This document shows, in pieces, positions 36,571 to 45,542 of a DNA stretch of 64,000 nt (position 1 is the first letter of the stretch; every line of letters starts with the position of its first letter). A program made the position numbers and the translations under genes. The notes under the pieces are model-generated. The model made no database searches. It was not told where the DNA came from and saw nothing but the letters and a program-made list of their open reading frames with translations. This stretch comes from Mesorhizobium zhangyense (GTDB taxonomy: Bacteria; Pseudomonadota; Alphaproteobacteria; Rhizobiales; Rhizobiaceae): the NCBI RefSeq assembly GCF_011045115.1, contig NZ_JAAKZG010000002.1, positions 1 through 64,000 of the forward strand, given 5' to 3'.

Positions 36571-37012
36571 CTGGTTCGTCCATATGCGCAATCCCGTCAG
36601 GCTCGCCCGCGAAGTGCCTTTCGCTTCGTTCTGCATGGCGCAGATCCTGTTCGCCGGCATGGTCATGTCGGCGCTGATGCACCCGTTCCTGATCCTGTCG
36701 GCGCTGGTGCTGACCGTTCAGGTCAGCGGCGGCATTCCGCTGAGCCTTTGGCAATGGGGCCTGCTGGCGTTCGACTCCATCACCGTGGTGCTTGGCTACG
36801 CATCCTTCATGGTGCTTGGCCGAATGACACTCAACGAGCGCGAGAGCCGGGGGTTCTGGAAGGTCTGCCTGATGACGCCGGTCTACTGGCTGATGCTGTC
36901 GCTGGCGGCATGGTGCTCCGTCTACGAACTGTGGAAGCGGCCGCATCACTGGCACAAGACGCCGCACCGGGAAGCGAGACCGCTTGCTAACTCTACCCTG
37001 CCGGTCATCTGA
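36571..37012 (+). pseudogene. Family 2 glycosyltransferase, C-terminal fragment
   Basis: About 146 residues that complete the enzyme begun at 31455: WFVHMRNPVRLAREVPFASFCMAQILFAGMVM and two or three further membrane helices (ILSALVLTVQVSGGIPLSLWQWGLL, VCLMTPVYWLMLSLAAWCSVYELW). It has no start signal of its own and is presumably silent unless the island leaves. Its last ten or so codons lie inside a 143-bp MITE-like element, so the native C-terminus has been replaced. Confidence 0.9.
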
Positions 37013-37118
37013 CGCAGTTTTCTGCGCTTCCGGTGCTCACGTACCTAAATGTACGCTCCGCTCCGGTTCTCGAAAACCACGCCATATGCCTCGGCAGGGC
37101 GAGTTATCAAACAGTCTC
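36976..37118 (+). repeat. MITE-like 143-bp element, copy 1
   Basis: Nearly identical to 50724-50866. Both copies begin GAGACCG(C/T)TTG and end CAAACAGTCTC, which are terminal inverted repeats of about 11 bases. Internal features include GTTTTC...GAAAAC and GTAC-CTAAAT-GTAC dyads. This copy forms the end of the glycosyltransferase gene and supplies its stop codon. Confidence 0.85.
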
Positions 37119-37150
37119 TCACCCGGCATTGCCGATGAGTTGCCGAGCTT

Positions 37151-38068
37151 TCACTTCAGGAACTTCGGCCCTTCGCCGATGATCTTCTTGTCAGGCTTGC
37201 CGATGGCGTCGAGATCGCGTCCCGTATAGGGCAGCGCGAGAAGAATGTGGCGGATCACAGCGATACGCAGCCGCCGCTTGTCGTTGGCTTTTACGATCGT
37301 CCACGGTGTCTCGGAGGTGTGAGTCCGCTTCACCATCAGGTCGCGCATTTCGGTATAGGCGTCCCATTTGCTGATGCCGGCGACATCCATCGGCGAGAAC
37401 TTCCAGTTGGTCAGCGGGCTGTGGCGGCGATCGTGAAAACGCTTGAGCTGGACCTCCTGGCTTGTATCCAGCCAGAACTTGAAGAAATGGATGCCCTCAC
37501 GCACGATCTGCTTTTCGAAGCGCGGCGTTTCCTCCAGAAAATGCTCGTGCTGTTCGGGCGTGCAAAAACCCATCACCGGCTCGACGCCGGCGCGGTTGTA
37601 CCAGGACCGGTCGAAGGTGACGAACTCGCCCGCCGTCGGGAAATGCAGCACATAGCGCTGATAATACCATTGGCCGCGCTCGGTTTCGGTCGGCTTGGTC
37701 AACGCCACGTTGCGGGCCGTACGCGGGTTCATATATTCCCGCACCGCATTGATCGTCCCGCCCTTGCCGGCGGCGTCACGCCCCTCGAAAAGGGTCAGCA
37801 CCCTGTGGCCTGTCGCCTGCATCCAGGCCTGAAGCTTGACGAGTTCGATCTGCAGCCGCTCCAGCGTTTCTTCATAGTCCTTGGAGGGCATCTTGTCGTC
37901 ATAGGGATAGCCGCCCGAACGCAAGGCCTTCTTGTCGATCCAGTCGGGCAATTCGGGATTGTTGATGTCGAAGAGACGCTCCTTGCCGCCGATCCTGAGT
38001 TTCAACGGTGTGAGACCTGCGGTTTCCTTGGCTGCTGCGGTCTCAGGCGCGTCGTCGGCGTTTTTCAT
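37151..38068 (-). CDS. ppk2: Polyphosphate kinase 2
   Basis: A 305-residue PPK2-family enzyme that transfers phosphate between polyphosphate and nucleotides. Walker A is GRDAAGKGG at residues 96-104, the lid-type Walker B is [12 protein letters not shown] near 152-163, and the C-terminal [19 protein letters not shown] and [14 protein letters not shown] segments are typical. It is transcribed divergently from the PhoR-like kinase, in keeping with a phosphate-related neighbourhood. Confidence 0.94.
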   Translation of the reverse strand: MKNADDAPETAAAKETAGLTPLKLRIGGKERLFDINNPELPDWIDKKALRSGGYPYDDKMPSKDYEETLERLQIELVKLQAWMQATGHRVLTLFEGRDAAGKGGTINAVREYMNPRTARNVALTKPTETERGQWYYQRYVLHFPTAGEFVTFDRSWYNRAGVEPVMGFCTPEQHEHFLEETPRFEKQIVREGIHFFKFWLDTSQEVQLKRFHDRRHSPLTNWKFSPMDVAGISKWDAYTEMRDLMVKRTHTSETPWTIVKANDKRRLRIAVIRHILLALPYTGRDLDAIGKPDKKIIGEGPKFLK

Positions 38069-38171
38069 TTCGACAAACCTTTCTTGGTTTCCCTTTCATG
38101 CTATTGGGTGCGGCCAGACTGGTCCAGCGTGAAGTTTTACATCCAAGTATCAGGCATCACGGGATTTTCGC

Positions 38172-39449
38172 ATGAGCGATCAAGGCCGCGAACTATGGAT
38201 ACGCCGCGCGATGCGGCTGGTCGCCCACCGGTTCCGCCAGAATCGCTGGATGCTGGCCGCAGCCATCGCAGCCGTGCTTGCCGTCCACATCTGGGCCGGC
38301 GGCGACACCCGGACGGTCACTGCAGTGGTGGGCGCGCTGATCGTCGTCGCGGGCCTTGCGCCCAGCCGCACGGCGGGGCTTCTCACGACCGAGGCAGAGG
38401 AGACCGCCAATGGTGGCACGCGCGGCCTCTCGGGCGAAAACCTGGCGGCCGCCGTCACCGACCCGCTGATCGTATTCGACGGCGCTGGCGCGGTCGTCCA
38501 TGCCAATGATGCCGCCGTCAACGCTTTCGGAGCGCTGCGCCCGGGCATCCTGCTGCTGCTGAAATTCCGCGCGCCGGAAATGCAGGAGATGATACAGGCC
38601 GTGCTGTTCGGCCATGCCGCGTCGCGGCAGATCGACTTCATCGAGCGCGTGCCGATCGAACGCGTCTTTCGCGTCACCGCATCCGCCGTCGGCAGGGGTA
38701 CCGGCCTCTATGTCATGGTGTTCAAGGACCAGAGTGAGACGCGCCGTATCGACCGCATGCGCGCCGATTTCATCGCCAATGCCAGCCATGAGCTACGCAC
38801 GCCGCTCGCCTCGATTTCAGGCTTCGTGGAGACGCTGCGCGGCCCGGCGCGCGACGACGCCAAGGCGCGTGATCATTTCCTGCAGATCATGCAGAACCAG
38901 ACCGCGCGCATGGCCCGGCTGATCGACGACCTGCTGTCGCTGTCGCGGCTGGAGATGAAGTCGCATCTGCGGCCCGGCGTGAAAGTCGACCTGCGCGGCG
39001 TGGTGGAAAGCGTCATCGATTCCCTCAGCCTGCTGGCGAAGGAGTCCGGCGTCACCGTCGAGCGCAACTTCCCCACGGGGGCCTTCGAGGCGCTGGGCGA
39101 TCGCGACGAACTGTTCCAGGTCTTCGAGAACCTTCTGGAAAACGCCTGCAAATATGGCGCGTCGGGTGGCCGTGTCGTCGTCTCGATCGGCGGCCCGGAC
39201 ACGAATGCCGAGCATGAAACCACGGTCACGATCCAGGATTTCGGTCCCGGTATTCCCGAAGAGCACATTCCGCGCGTGACCGAGCGCTTTTACCGGGTGG
39301 ACGTGGAAACCAGCCGTTCGCAGAAAGGCACGGGCCTCGGCCTTTCCATCGTCAAGCATATATTGACCCGTCACAACGCCCGCCTGTCGATCCGCTCGAA
39401 GCTGGGCGAGGGTGCGGCCTTCACCGTGCATTTTCCGGCGGCGGAATGA
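38172..39449 (+). CDS. phoR: PhoR-like sensor histidine kinase
   Basis: A 425-residue membrane kinase. Two N-terminal helices (about residues 27-64) are followed by a PAS-like region (PLIVFDGAGAVVHANDAAV), the dimerisation box with phospho-acceptor His206 (ANASHELRTPLASI) and the ATPase domain (ENLLENACKYG, DFGPGIPEEHIPRVTERFYRVD, GTGLGLSIVKHI). This size and order match PhoR of Rhizobiales, which responds to phosphate through PhoU and Pst. The usual next genes (pstSCAB) are not here; a quorum-sensing operon follows instead. Confidence 0.85.
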   Translation: MSDQGRELWIRRAMRLVAHRFRQNRWMLAAAIAAVLAVHIWAGGDTRTVTAVVGALIVVAGLAPSRTAGLLTTEAEETANGGTRGLSGENLAAAVTDPLIVFDGAGAVVHANDAAVNAFGALRPGILLLLKFRAPEMQEMIQAVLFGHAASRQIDFIERVPIERVFRVTASAVGRGTGLYVMVFKDQSETRRIDRMRADFIANASHELRTPLASISGFVETLRGPARDDAKARDHFLQIMQNQTARMARLIDDLLSLSRLEMKSHLRPGVKVDLRGVVESVIDSLSLLAKESGVTVERNFPTGAFEALGDRDELFQVFENLLENACKYGASGGRVVVSIGGPDTNAEHETTVTIQDFGPGIPEEHIPRVTERFYRVDVETSRSQKGTGLGLSIVKHILTRHNARLSIRSKLGEGAAFTVHFPAAE

Positions 39450-39546
39450 TATCCGCCGCCGGACGTGCGGTATGTCCGGGGAGGCCGAACCTGTCTATCG
39501 CGCCGCGCCTCCAGTGGCGCGCGACGCGATTTATTTCCTTCTCGGG

Positions 39547-40008
39547 CTAAGCCGATTTCGCGACCACCAGGCCATCTTCGCCGAGATCGGCTCGCGCGAT
39601 GTGGCCATTGCGCAAAAGCCAGCGGCTGAACCGGTATCGGGTGGAGAAGGCCGTGCCGGTAATGATGACCGGCTCGCGGCACCTCTCTATGTCGTCGTCG
39701 ATCCGGTTCAGCAGATCGGGCACACCGCCTGTGCCGATCCTGCCCCAGAGGATGTAGTCCGTACCGCTCGGCGTTTTCCGGAGGCTGCCGCCTCCGGAAA
39801 TATGCGCCTTGTCCGCCTGAAGCAGCCGCGCCTCCTCTGCGCGGGCTGCTTGCATCTCCTTTCGTAGTTCGCTCATGAACTGAGCGAAATATTCCTTGCG
39901 AGGGATTTCGGGCACCACCAGATCGTCGTTATGGCTGGTGTTGGCGAGTGCTGCCCGAGATCCGTTCCGATGCCGCACCGGGTGCCCCCCGTGTTCGTGT
40001 TGTCCCAT
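39547..40008 (-). CDS. Orphan protein, third gene of the luxR-luxI operon
   Basis: A 153-residue protein whose ATG 40008 lies one base after the luxI stop (TAA-A-ATG), so it is co-translated with the autoinducer synthase. A helical stretch (FAQFMSELRKEMQAARAEEARLLQADKA) is followed by a more globular half (GTDYILWGRIGTGGVPDLLNRIDDDIERCREPVIITGTAFSTRYRFSRWLLRNGHI). No known domain is recognised. Tight coupling suggests a role in signal production, export or response, which is inference only. Confidence 0.75.
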   Translation of the reverse strand: MGQHEHGGHPVRHRNGSRAALANTSHNDDLVVPEIPRKEYFAQFMSELRKEMQAARAEEARLLQADKAHISGGGSLRKTPSGTDYILWGRIGTGGVPDLLNRIDDDIERCREPVIITGTAFSTRYRFSRWLLRNGHIARADLGEDGLVVAKSA

Positions 40009-40009
40009 T

Positions 40010-40675
40010 TTAAGCTGCACGAGCGCCTCCTGTACGGCTGGTGCGATACTGCTGCATGAACGGCTCGTAGGGGCCGCGATGCACCAGAATGGAATGGTCG
40101 AGATTGCCCCTGGCGAGCGCGCGGTCGCGCGCTTCCGGCGTGACGTCGAAATAGGCGGCGACACACCAGCGGTCGTCGATCAGAATAGGATTTCCGATCT
40201 GTCTCACCGTCCAGCCGAACCGCTTCCACAGCGGCAGCCAATACAGATCCTGAATGCCGCCGATGCGGCTGATGCCTTCATTCAGGCAATACTCCATGAC
40301 CGTCCCGCAGAACTGGCCCTTGATCGGGCCGTGGCCTTTTTCGCGGAAGGAAGGGACGATGAAGCCGCGCGTCCATTCGGCGACGTCCGGTTGCCTGGGG
40401 ACGCCGGTGAAATTGCAGCTGTGCGGAAACACCTCGCTCAGCATATGCGGTTCGGTGGTCGGCAGAAGCCGGGTCCCGGTCATGACCTGATCGTCAACGA
40501 TCCCGATCATGTAGGTGGCTTCGTCGGTGTCGAACTGGTCGATTTCCATGCCGCTGCCATCGTCGTCGCGCCATTGCTTTTCTTCGACATAGATGGCGTG
40601 GCGCGCGCGAAAGAAGTCTTCGAGCTCGGCGACATAGAGGTGGCGGTTTGCGGCGTTTACGACGTGGATCTGCAC
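40010..40675 (-). CDS. luxI: Acyl-homoserine-lactone synthase (LuxI family)
   Basis: A 221-residue autoinducer synthase that makes an N-acyl-homoserine lactone from S-adenosylmethionine and an acyl donor. N-terminal family residues are kept in FFRARHAIYVEEKQW (Arg and Trp) and in EIDQFDTDEATYMIGI, then GTRLLPTTEPHMLSEVF. Start is GTG 40675 after GGGGG. It lies between luxR (upstream, same strand) and the orphan gene. The acyl chain cannot be predicted. Confidence 0.92.
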   Translation of the reverse strand: MQIHVVNAANRHLYVAELEDFFRARHAIYVEEKQWRDDDGSGMEIDQFDTDEATYMIGIVDDQVMTGTRLLPTTEPHMLSEVFPHSCNFTGVPRQPDVAEWTRGFIVPSFREKGHGPIKGQFCGTVMEYCLNEGISRIGGIQDLYWLPLWKRFGWTVRQIGNPILIDDRWCVAAYFDVTPEARDRALARGNLDHSILVHRGPYEPFMQQYRTSRTGGARAA

Positions 40676-40737
40676 GGCTACTACCCCCTGCGGTTGATTC
40701 TCTCGCAGAAGGATGAACCGTAACGGGCCTGTCAGCT

Positions 40738-40755
40738 ATCATCGGAATCGATGAT
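40738..40755. promoter_or_regulatory. Inverted repeat between luxR and luxI
   Basis: ATCATCG-GAAT-CGATGAT is a perfect 7-base dyad, 63 to 80 bases ahead of the luxI start. A partial lux-type half-site (CTGACAGG on the minus strand) lies beside it at about 40726-40733. Either could be the LuxR site controlling luxI. No full lux box of the classical type was found. Confidence 0.5.
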
Positions 40756-40766
40756 TGACCGGCAAT

Positions 40767-41492
40767 TTACACGTGAATAATGTGTTGCCTGATTGCTTCC
40801 ATAACCGCCTGGGTTGTATTGGCGGTATCCAGCTTCGCGTTGATGTGCCGCTGGTGGGTGCGCGTTGTCGACTCGGAAATATTGAGGATGGTCGATATCT
40901 CCCAGGCGGTCTTGCCGGCAGCCGCCCATTTCAGGATTTCCTGCTCCCTGTCGCTCAGGGATGGAGGCGGAGGAGCTTTCTTCGACGCCAGGTCATTCGC
41001 GGCCATCTGGAAATAGACGGCGGCGCAATAGAGCAGGCCTTCGTCTTTCTTGTCGATGTCCATCCGGCGGTGACTGGCAAGCGAGACAACCGCCTGCCAC
41101 CTTCTGGCAGTCCGCAAGGGGAAAGCAATGCCGTCGACCAGGCCAAAAGCAGCGGCCTCGCCGTTCAGCTGCTGGACGCGCTTGGTGACGGGAAATGCGT
41201 CCCAGGCTTCCCGCCAATGAAAAGGCCGGTCTTTGGTAATCGACCATTTCGAGACCGGATCGTCGGGAAAATACACCTGCTCGCGGTAACGATCGGACCA
41301 GGCTTCCGGCCAATGGTTTGCGATGACCATCGGTTCCACGTCGATGCCGGCCGAAGGCAGGCCGGTCATGATGAACGCGTTGAAGCCTTGCCGATCGATG
41401 ACTTGTGAGAAATCGTTGACGAGGAGGGACAGGTTTGGATGTCTCTCCGCCCGCTCGATGAAATCGAGCAATTCGCTGTGTGCATTCAGCAT
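40767..41492 (-). CDS. luxR: LuxR family quorum-sensing regulator
   Basis: A 241-residue regulator. The N-terminal autoinducer-binding domain shows the conserved Trp/Tyr/Asp pattern (WPEAWSDRYREQVYFPDDPV, about residues 61-80) and FPLRTARRW. The C-terminal LuxR helix-turn-helix is complete (LSDREQEILKWAAAGKTAWEISTILNISESTTRTHQRHINAKL). It is followed 91 bases later by luxI on the same strand. The AT-rich 185-base region upstream is likely its promoter. Confidence 0.92.
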   Translation of the reverse strand: MLNAHSELLDFIERAERHPNLSLLVNDFSQVIDRQGFNAFIMTGLPSAGIDVEPMVIANHWPEAWSDRYREQVYFPDDPVSKWSITKDRPFHWREAWDAFPVTKRVQQLNGEAAAFGLVDGIAFPLRTARRWQAVVSLASHRRMDIDKKDEGLLYCAAVYFQMAANDLASKKAPPPPSLSDREQEILKWAAAGKTAWEISTILNISESTTRTHQRHINAKLDTANTTQAVMEAIRQHIIHV

Positions 41493-41677
41493 TGCCGTTC
41501 CTCGGTGCGTTTGCCTGTCCGCAACATGAGTAACTATAGCTATATCTATGAATCTAACGATGTAAATCGGTAATTTAGAACTATTGCGGCGCTGTCACGC
41601 AAAGTTTTTTTGTTTCGGATGTTGTCAATTTTTGTCCGGTTTGAAAGTTAGGGCGGGCGAGCTTTGCCAAAGGCTGC

Positions 41678-43471
41678 TCAGCTTTCGCCTGAAAGATCCT
41701 TGCGCGCCTTGTCCAGTTCCTCGGCATAGCGTCGCAGCAGGTGGGCTTCGGTCAAAAGCCCGACCACCCGGCGGTTCGAGAAATTGTCGACCACCGGCAA
41801 TTCCTCGCTGCCCGAGCGGGCAAAGATGTCGGCGGCTGCCTTGACGTTCATGGACGGCACCAGAAGCGTGTCCTGATATTTCGCCAACGTGCGGATGGAC
41901 GCACCCTCGGCCTCGTTGCCCGCATCAAGGGCGTAGACCTCGGCGACAAGCAGCATTCCGGCGTATTTCTTGTCGGCATCGGTGACGATCACGCGCTGCG
42001 CGGCACCCAGCGGCACTTGCCTGCGGAACTCTTCGATCGTCGTCGTGTCGGGCAAGGTGCGAACGTCCTCGCGCATCATGCGCTCGACGGTCAGGTTGCG
42101 GGTCCAGCTCACGTCATGGGCGCTTCGGATCGTTTCGCCACGCAGGTGGAACCGCCAGGTCGAGAAGGAGTAACCGAAGGTTTCGCGCACCAGCACCGCC
42201 GACACGATCGACGCCGCCAGAACGACGCCAGTGAGGGCGAGGTTGCCGCTGGATTCCAGCGCCAGGAATGTCATGGTCAGCGGCGCTCCGACGACGCCGA
42301 CGGCGAGCGAGGTCATGCCGACAACGGCCGCGATCATCGGGTCGACCCCGGTCTGCGGCAAAAGGAAGATCATCGCCTCGGCAAAGATCTTGCCGAGCAG
42401 GGCGCCCAGAAACAGTGAGGCGAAAAACAGGCCGCCGCGAAATCCCGAACCCAGCGATACGGCGGAAGCGATCAGCTTGAGGACGAAAAGCTCGGCGACG
42501 ACGTAGAGGCCATAATTCATCGCCAGTTCGCGATGCAGCGCGCCATGGCCGCTCGAAAGGACCTGGGGCGTGATCAACGCGAGTGCGCCGATCAGGCACC
42601 CGCCGATCGCCGGACGCAGCGCGGCGTCGATGGAAAGCCGCGAAAAACCTCGCTCCACCAGCGTCACCAACTGCATGATGGCGATCGACGCGGCTCCTGC
42701 CAGAAAGCCGAGAAGCAGATAGGGCAGATATTGCAGCGCCGTCATCGCCGGCACCGGGCCGACTTCGATAGGAAACTGCGCGCCGCCAAGATAGCTCGCC
42801 GTCAGCGAGGCGGTGACGGCCGCAGCCATCGCCGGCGCGACATTGGCGACGGAGTAGACGCCGATGATGAGCTCGAAACCGTAGAACGCACCCGTCAATG
42901 GCGCGCCGAAGGCAGCCGCAATCGCGCCGCCAGCACCGCATCCGACCAGTATTCTGACGTCATTGCGGCGCAGCTGCAGAAAGCTGGCCAGCCGGGACGC
43001 CAGCCCCGAGCCGCTCTGGGTATAGGCCGCCTCCAGCCCGACCGACGCGCCGAAGCCACTCGAGATAATCGTCTGCACCGCGACGATGGCGGTGTCCGTC
43101 GCCGACAGCCTTCCGCCATAGAGCGCATTGGCCTCGATCGGATCGATCGGCGTGCGATATTGCCGGCGCCGGAGATAGGCGATCGTCAACCCGAGCAGCA
43201 CGCCGCCCATGACGGGCACCAGCGCCTGGGAAGAGCTGGATAGCGAGAACATGGCCGACAGCCGCGCGCCGCGCTCCAGGCCGAAAAGCAGCCAGTGCAT
43301 CTCCTGAACGATCCAGCTCATTGCCGTGACGGTCACCGCCGCCAGCGCCCCCACGACGCAGGCAACGCCGACGACGGCTATGCCGCGCGCGTTGAGAAGG
43401 TGAAGAGCCGTGTGAACTTGCGCGCGGTTCTTGCGGGAGGAAAGGAGCTTTGTGATCGTGCTTTGGAGCAC
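41678..43471 (-). CDS. ClC family chloride channel/transporter with CBS domains
   Basis: About 597 residues: roughly ten ClC membrane helices followed by two CBS domains (from about residue 460: NLTVERMMREDVRTLPDTTTI and DTLLVPSMNVKAAADIF). The glutamate-gate motif reads ASVGLEAAYTQSGSGLAS instead of the more usual GREGP, a variant seen in a bacterial ClC branch. Other ClC motifs are kept (AAFGAPLTGAFYGFELI, GSGFRGGLFFASLFLGALLG). GTG 43471 is preferred because AAGG precedes it; TTG 43540 would give a longer form. Confidence 0.88.
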   Translation of the reverse strand: MLQSTITKLLSSRKNRAQVHTALHLLNARGIAVVGVACVVGALAAVTVTAMSWIVQEMHWLLFGLERGARLSAMFSLSSSSQALVPVMGGVLLGLTIAYLRRRQYRTPIDPIEANALYGGRLSATDTAIVAVQTIISSGFGASVGLEAAYTQSGSGLASRLASFLQLRRNDVRILVGCGAGGAIAAAFGAPLTGAFYGFELIIGVYSVANVAPAMAAAVTASLTASYLGGAQFPIEVGPVPAMTALQYLPYLLLGFLAGAASIAIMQLVTLVERGFSRLSIDAALRPAIGGCLIGALALITPQVLSSGHGALHRELAMNYGLYVVAELFVLKLIASAVSLGSGFRGGLFFASLFLGALLGKIFAEAMIFLLPQTGVDPMIAAVVGMTSLAVGVVGAPLTMTFLALESSGNLALTGVVLAASIVSAVLVRETFGYSFSTWRFHLRGETIRSAHDVSWTRNLTVERMMREDVRTLPDTTTIEEFRRQVPLGAAQRVIVTDADKKYAGMLLVAEVYALDAGNEAEGASIRTLAKYQDTLLVPSMNVKAAADIFARSGSEELPVVDNFSNRRVVGLLTEAHLLRRYAEELDKARKDLSGES

Positions 43472-43716
43472 CGCGCGGCCTTTTGCAGTTAGGAGGATGG
43501 ACGTCACGGGAATGCATGGACCACTTCGCGCGCCGGCCAAAATAGCAGCTGCTCGTTGGAGACGATGGTTCCGGACCCCTCGCGCAGGCGCTATCAGCCC
43601 GAATTGTGGCGTCAGCGTGCCGCCAATCCAAGCTTTCTTTTTTCCGTCATGTCGTTAGCCTATATGCATGGATTCAGGGATCATGATTTGGCGGTTCCGA
43701 AGAGAGATGGACCTTC

Positions 43717-44442
43717 ATGCAGTCGCACCACATTGTCAGTGCTTATGACGACGAGCTGAAATACCTGACCCGCAAGGTTGCGGCGATGGGCGGCCAGGCA
43801 GAGCGCCTTGTCGATCAGGCGATCGCGGCACTCGTCAATGCGGACGCAGCGCTGGCCAAGAAGGTTATCGCCGACGACACCATCCTCGACGAAGCCCAGC
43901 GTGAGATTGACGACAAGTCGATCGTGCTTATCGCCAAGCGCCAGCCCGTCGCAGGGGATTTGCGCGAAATCATCGGCGCGATCCGCATTTCGGCCGACCT
44001 CGAGCGCGTCGGCGATCTCGGCAAGAACGTCGCCAAGCGTGTTGTTGCCGTCTCCGAGGGCCGCCAGCCGGTCAGCCTGTTCCGCGGCCTGCAGGCGCTG
44101 GCCGAACTGGCGCTGACGCAGCTCAAGGAAGTGCTGGACGTCTATGCCTCGCGCTCGGTGGAGCGCATCGAATTCGTGCGCGCCCGCGATAACCAGATCG
44201 ACGCCATGTACACGTCGCTGTTCCGCGAACTCCTCACCTACATGATGGAAGACCCGCGCAACATCACGCCCTGCACGCATCTGCTGTTCTGCGCCAAGAA
44301 CATCGAGCGCATCGGCGACCATGCCACCAACATCGCCGAGACGATCTACTATGTTGTCACCGGCGACCAGATGCCGATCGACCGTCCCAAGGAAGACAAG
44401 ACCGACAAGGTCGTGATGCCGGTGGAAATCGCGGCGAAGTGA
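43717..44442 (+). CDS. phoU: Phosphate signalling complex protein PhoU
   Basis: A 241-residue PhoU with two three-helix repeats. The metal-binding ExxxD-type patterns are visible (RISADLERVGDLGKNVAKR in repeat 1 and CAKNIERIGDHATNIAETIYYVVTG in repeat 2). PhoU couples the Pst phosphate transporter to PhoR. Here it stands without pstSCAB before it or phoB after it, 4.3 kb from the PhoR-like kinase. Confidence 0.95.
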   Translation: MQSHHIVSAYDDELKYLTRKVAAMGGQAERLVDQAIAALVNADAALAKKVIADDTILDEAQREIDDKSIVLIAKRQPVAGDLREIIGAIRISADLERVGDLGKNVAKRVVAVSEGRQPVSLFRGLQALAELALTQLKEVLDVYASRSVERIEFVRARDNQIDAMYTSLFRELLTYMMEDPRNITPCTHLLFCAKNIERIGDHATNIAETIYYVVTGDQMPIDRPKEDKTDKVVMPVEIAAK

Positions 44443-44528
44443 GTGGGGCGTGTCTGATCCTGCACGGACAGAACTGTTCATAGGCCAGGTGGCAATCCGC
44501 TCGCAGCTGATCTGCTGAAGGCTTTCTT

Positions 44529-45452
44529 TCAAGCCGCGGCCTCGTCGTTCTCGCCGGCGCCTGCGCTTATCTTCCTGGCGGCAAGCTCTATGAATGCCTT
44601 GACCAGCGGCGAAAGGTGCTGGCTGCTGGGATAGACGACATGAAGGCCGCCAACTGGTGTCGCGTAATCGTCAAGGATGCGGCGCAGCCGCCCATCCCTG
44701 ATGGATGCCTCGGCGATCCGGTGAGGCAATAGGGCGATGCCATAGCCCGCAATCGCTGCGGCAACGACGGCCTGCATTTCATTGGCCGCGAAGCGCCCGG
44801 ATACCGCGACTGTTTCCTGACCGTGCGGTCCGTCCAGCACCCAATGAGCGCTGGACGTCGACGGGCCGGCGATGACGCAGTGATGATGAGCGAGATCCTC
44901 CGGCACAGCCGGCACGCCGCAGCGCGCGAGATAGTCCGGGCTGGCACACAGGACCCTGTGCGTGGAGCCGAGCTTGCGGGCAATCAGCGTTGAGTCCGGA
45001 AGTATCCCGGTGCGGAAAGCGAGGTCTATCCCATCCTCGACCAGATTTAGCGTGTCGTCGGTGAGGCGCAACTCGACCCTGGTTTTCGGAAAGGCTGCGA
45101 GAAAATCGAATACGGCGCTGGAAAGAAAGGAACTGCCAAAGCCGACAGGAGCCGAGATGCGAAGCGTGCCTGACGGTTCAACCCTCGCTTCCGCAAGTTG
45201 CAGATTGGCATTCTCGATTGTCCGCAGCGCCTGACTGCTCTGTTCGTAGTAGAGACGACCCGCATCGGTCATGTTGAGGCTTCGCGTCGTGCGCTGAAGC
45301 AGGCGCACCCCAACCTCACGCTCAAGCGCTGCAATGCGGCGGCTGACCGTCGTCTTGGGCATGCCGAGCTGGCGCGCGGCGGCAGTGAAACTGCCTGCCT
45401 CGACGACGCGAGCGAATACCACGATATCGTTGAGATCGAACATTGTATCCAT
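44529..45452 (-). CDS. LysR family transcriptional regulator
   Basis: About 307 residues: winged helix (FARVVEAGSFTAAARQLGMPKTTVSRRIAALEREVGVRLLQRTTRSL) and a LysR substrate-binding domain. It is divergent from the NmrA-like gene, with about 90 bases between them, so it probably regulates that gene. The start is uncertain: ATG 45452 (MDTMFDLND) was chosen; a further upstream GTG-type extension and a downstream ATG are possible. Confidence 0.9.
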   Translation of the reverse strand: MDTMFDLNDIVVFARVVEAGSFTAAARQLGMPKTTVSRRIAALEREVGVRLLQRTTRSLNMTDAGRLYYEQSSQALRTIENANLQLAEARVEPSGTLRISAPVGFGSSFLSSAVFDFLAAFPKTRVELRLTDDTLNLVEDGIDLAFRTGILPDSTLIARKLGSTHRVLCASPDYLARCGVPAVPEDLAHHHCVIAGPSTSSAHWVLDGPHGQETVAVSGRFAANEMQAVVAAAIAGYGIALLPHRIAEASIRDGRLRRILDDYATPVGGLHVVYPSSQHLSPLVKAFIELAARKISAGAGENDEAAA

Positions 45453-45542
45453 AGGTGGGACGATGTTTCCCAATTATAGTCTATTATGGATCAATATGGC
45501 AGGCCCTAACTTTGTTCCAGCAGAAACAAAAGGAGCAAGGAC

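Noticed and set aside
40676-40766. A classical lux box between luxR and luxI
   Set aside because: Only one half-site (CTGACAGG) is convincing; the expected partner half is not at the right spacing.
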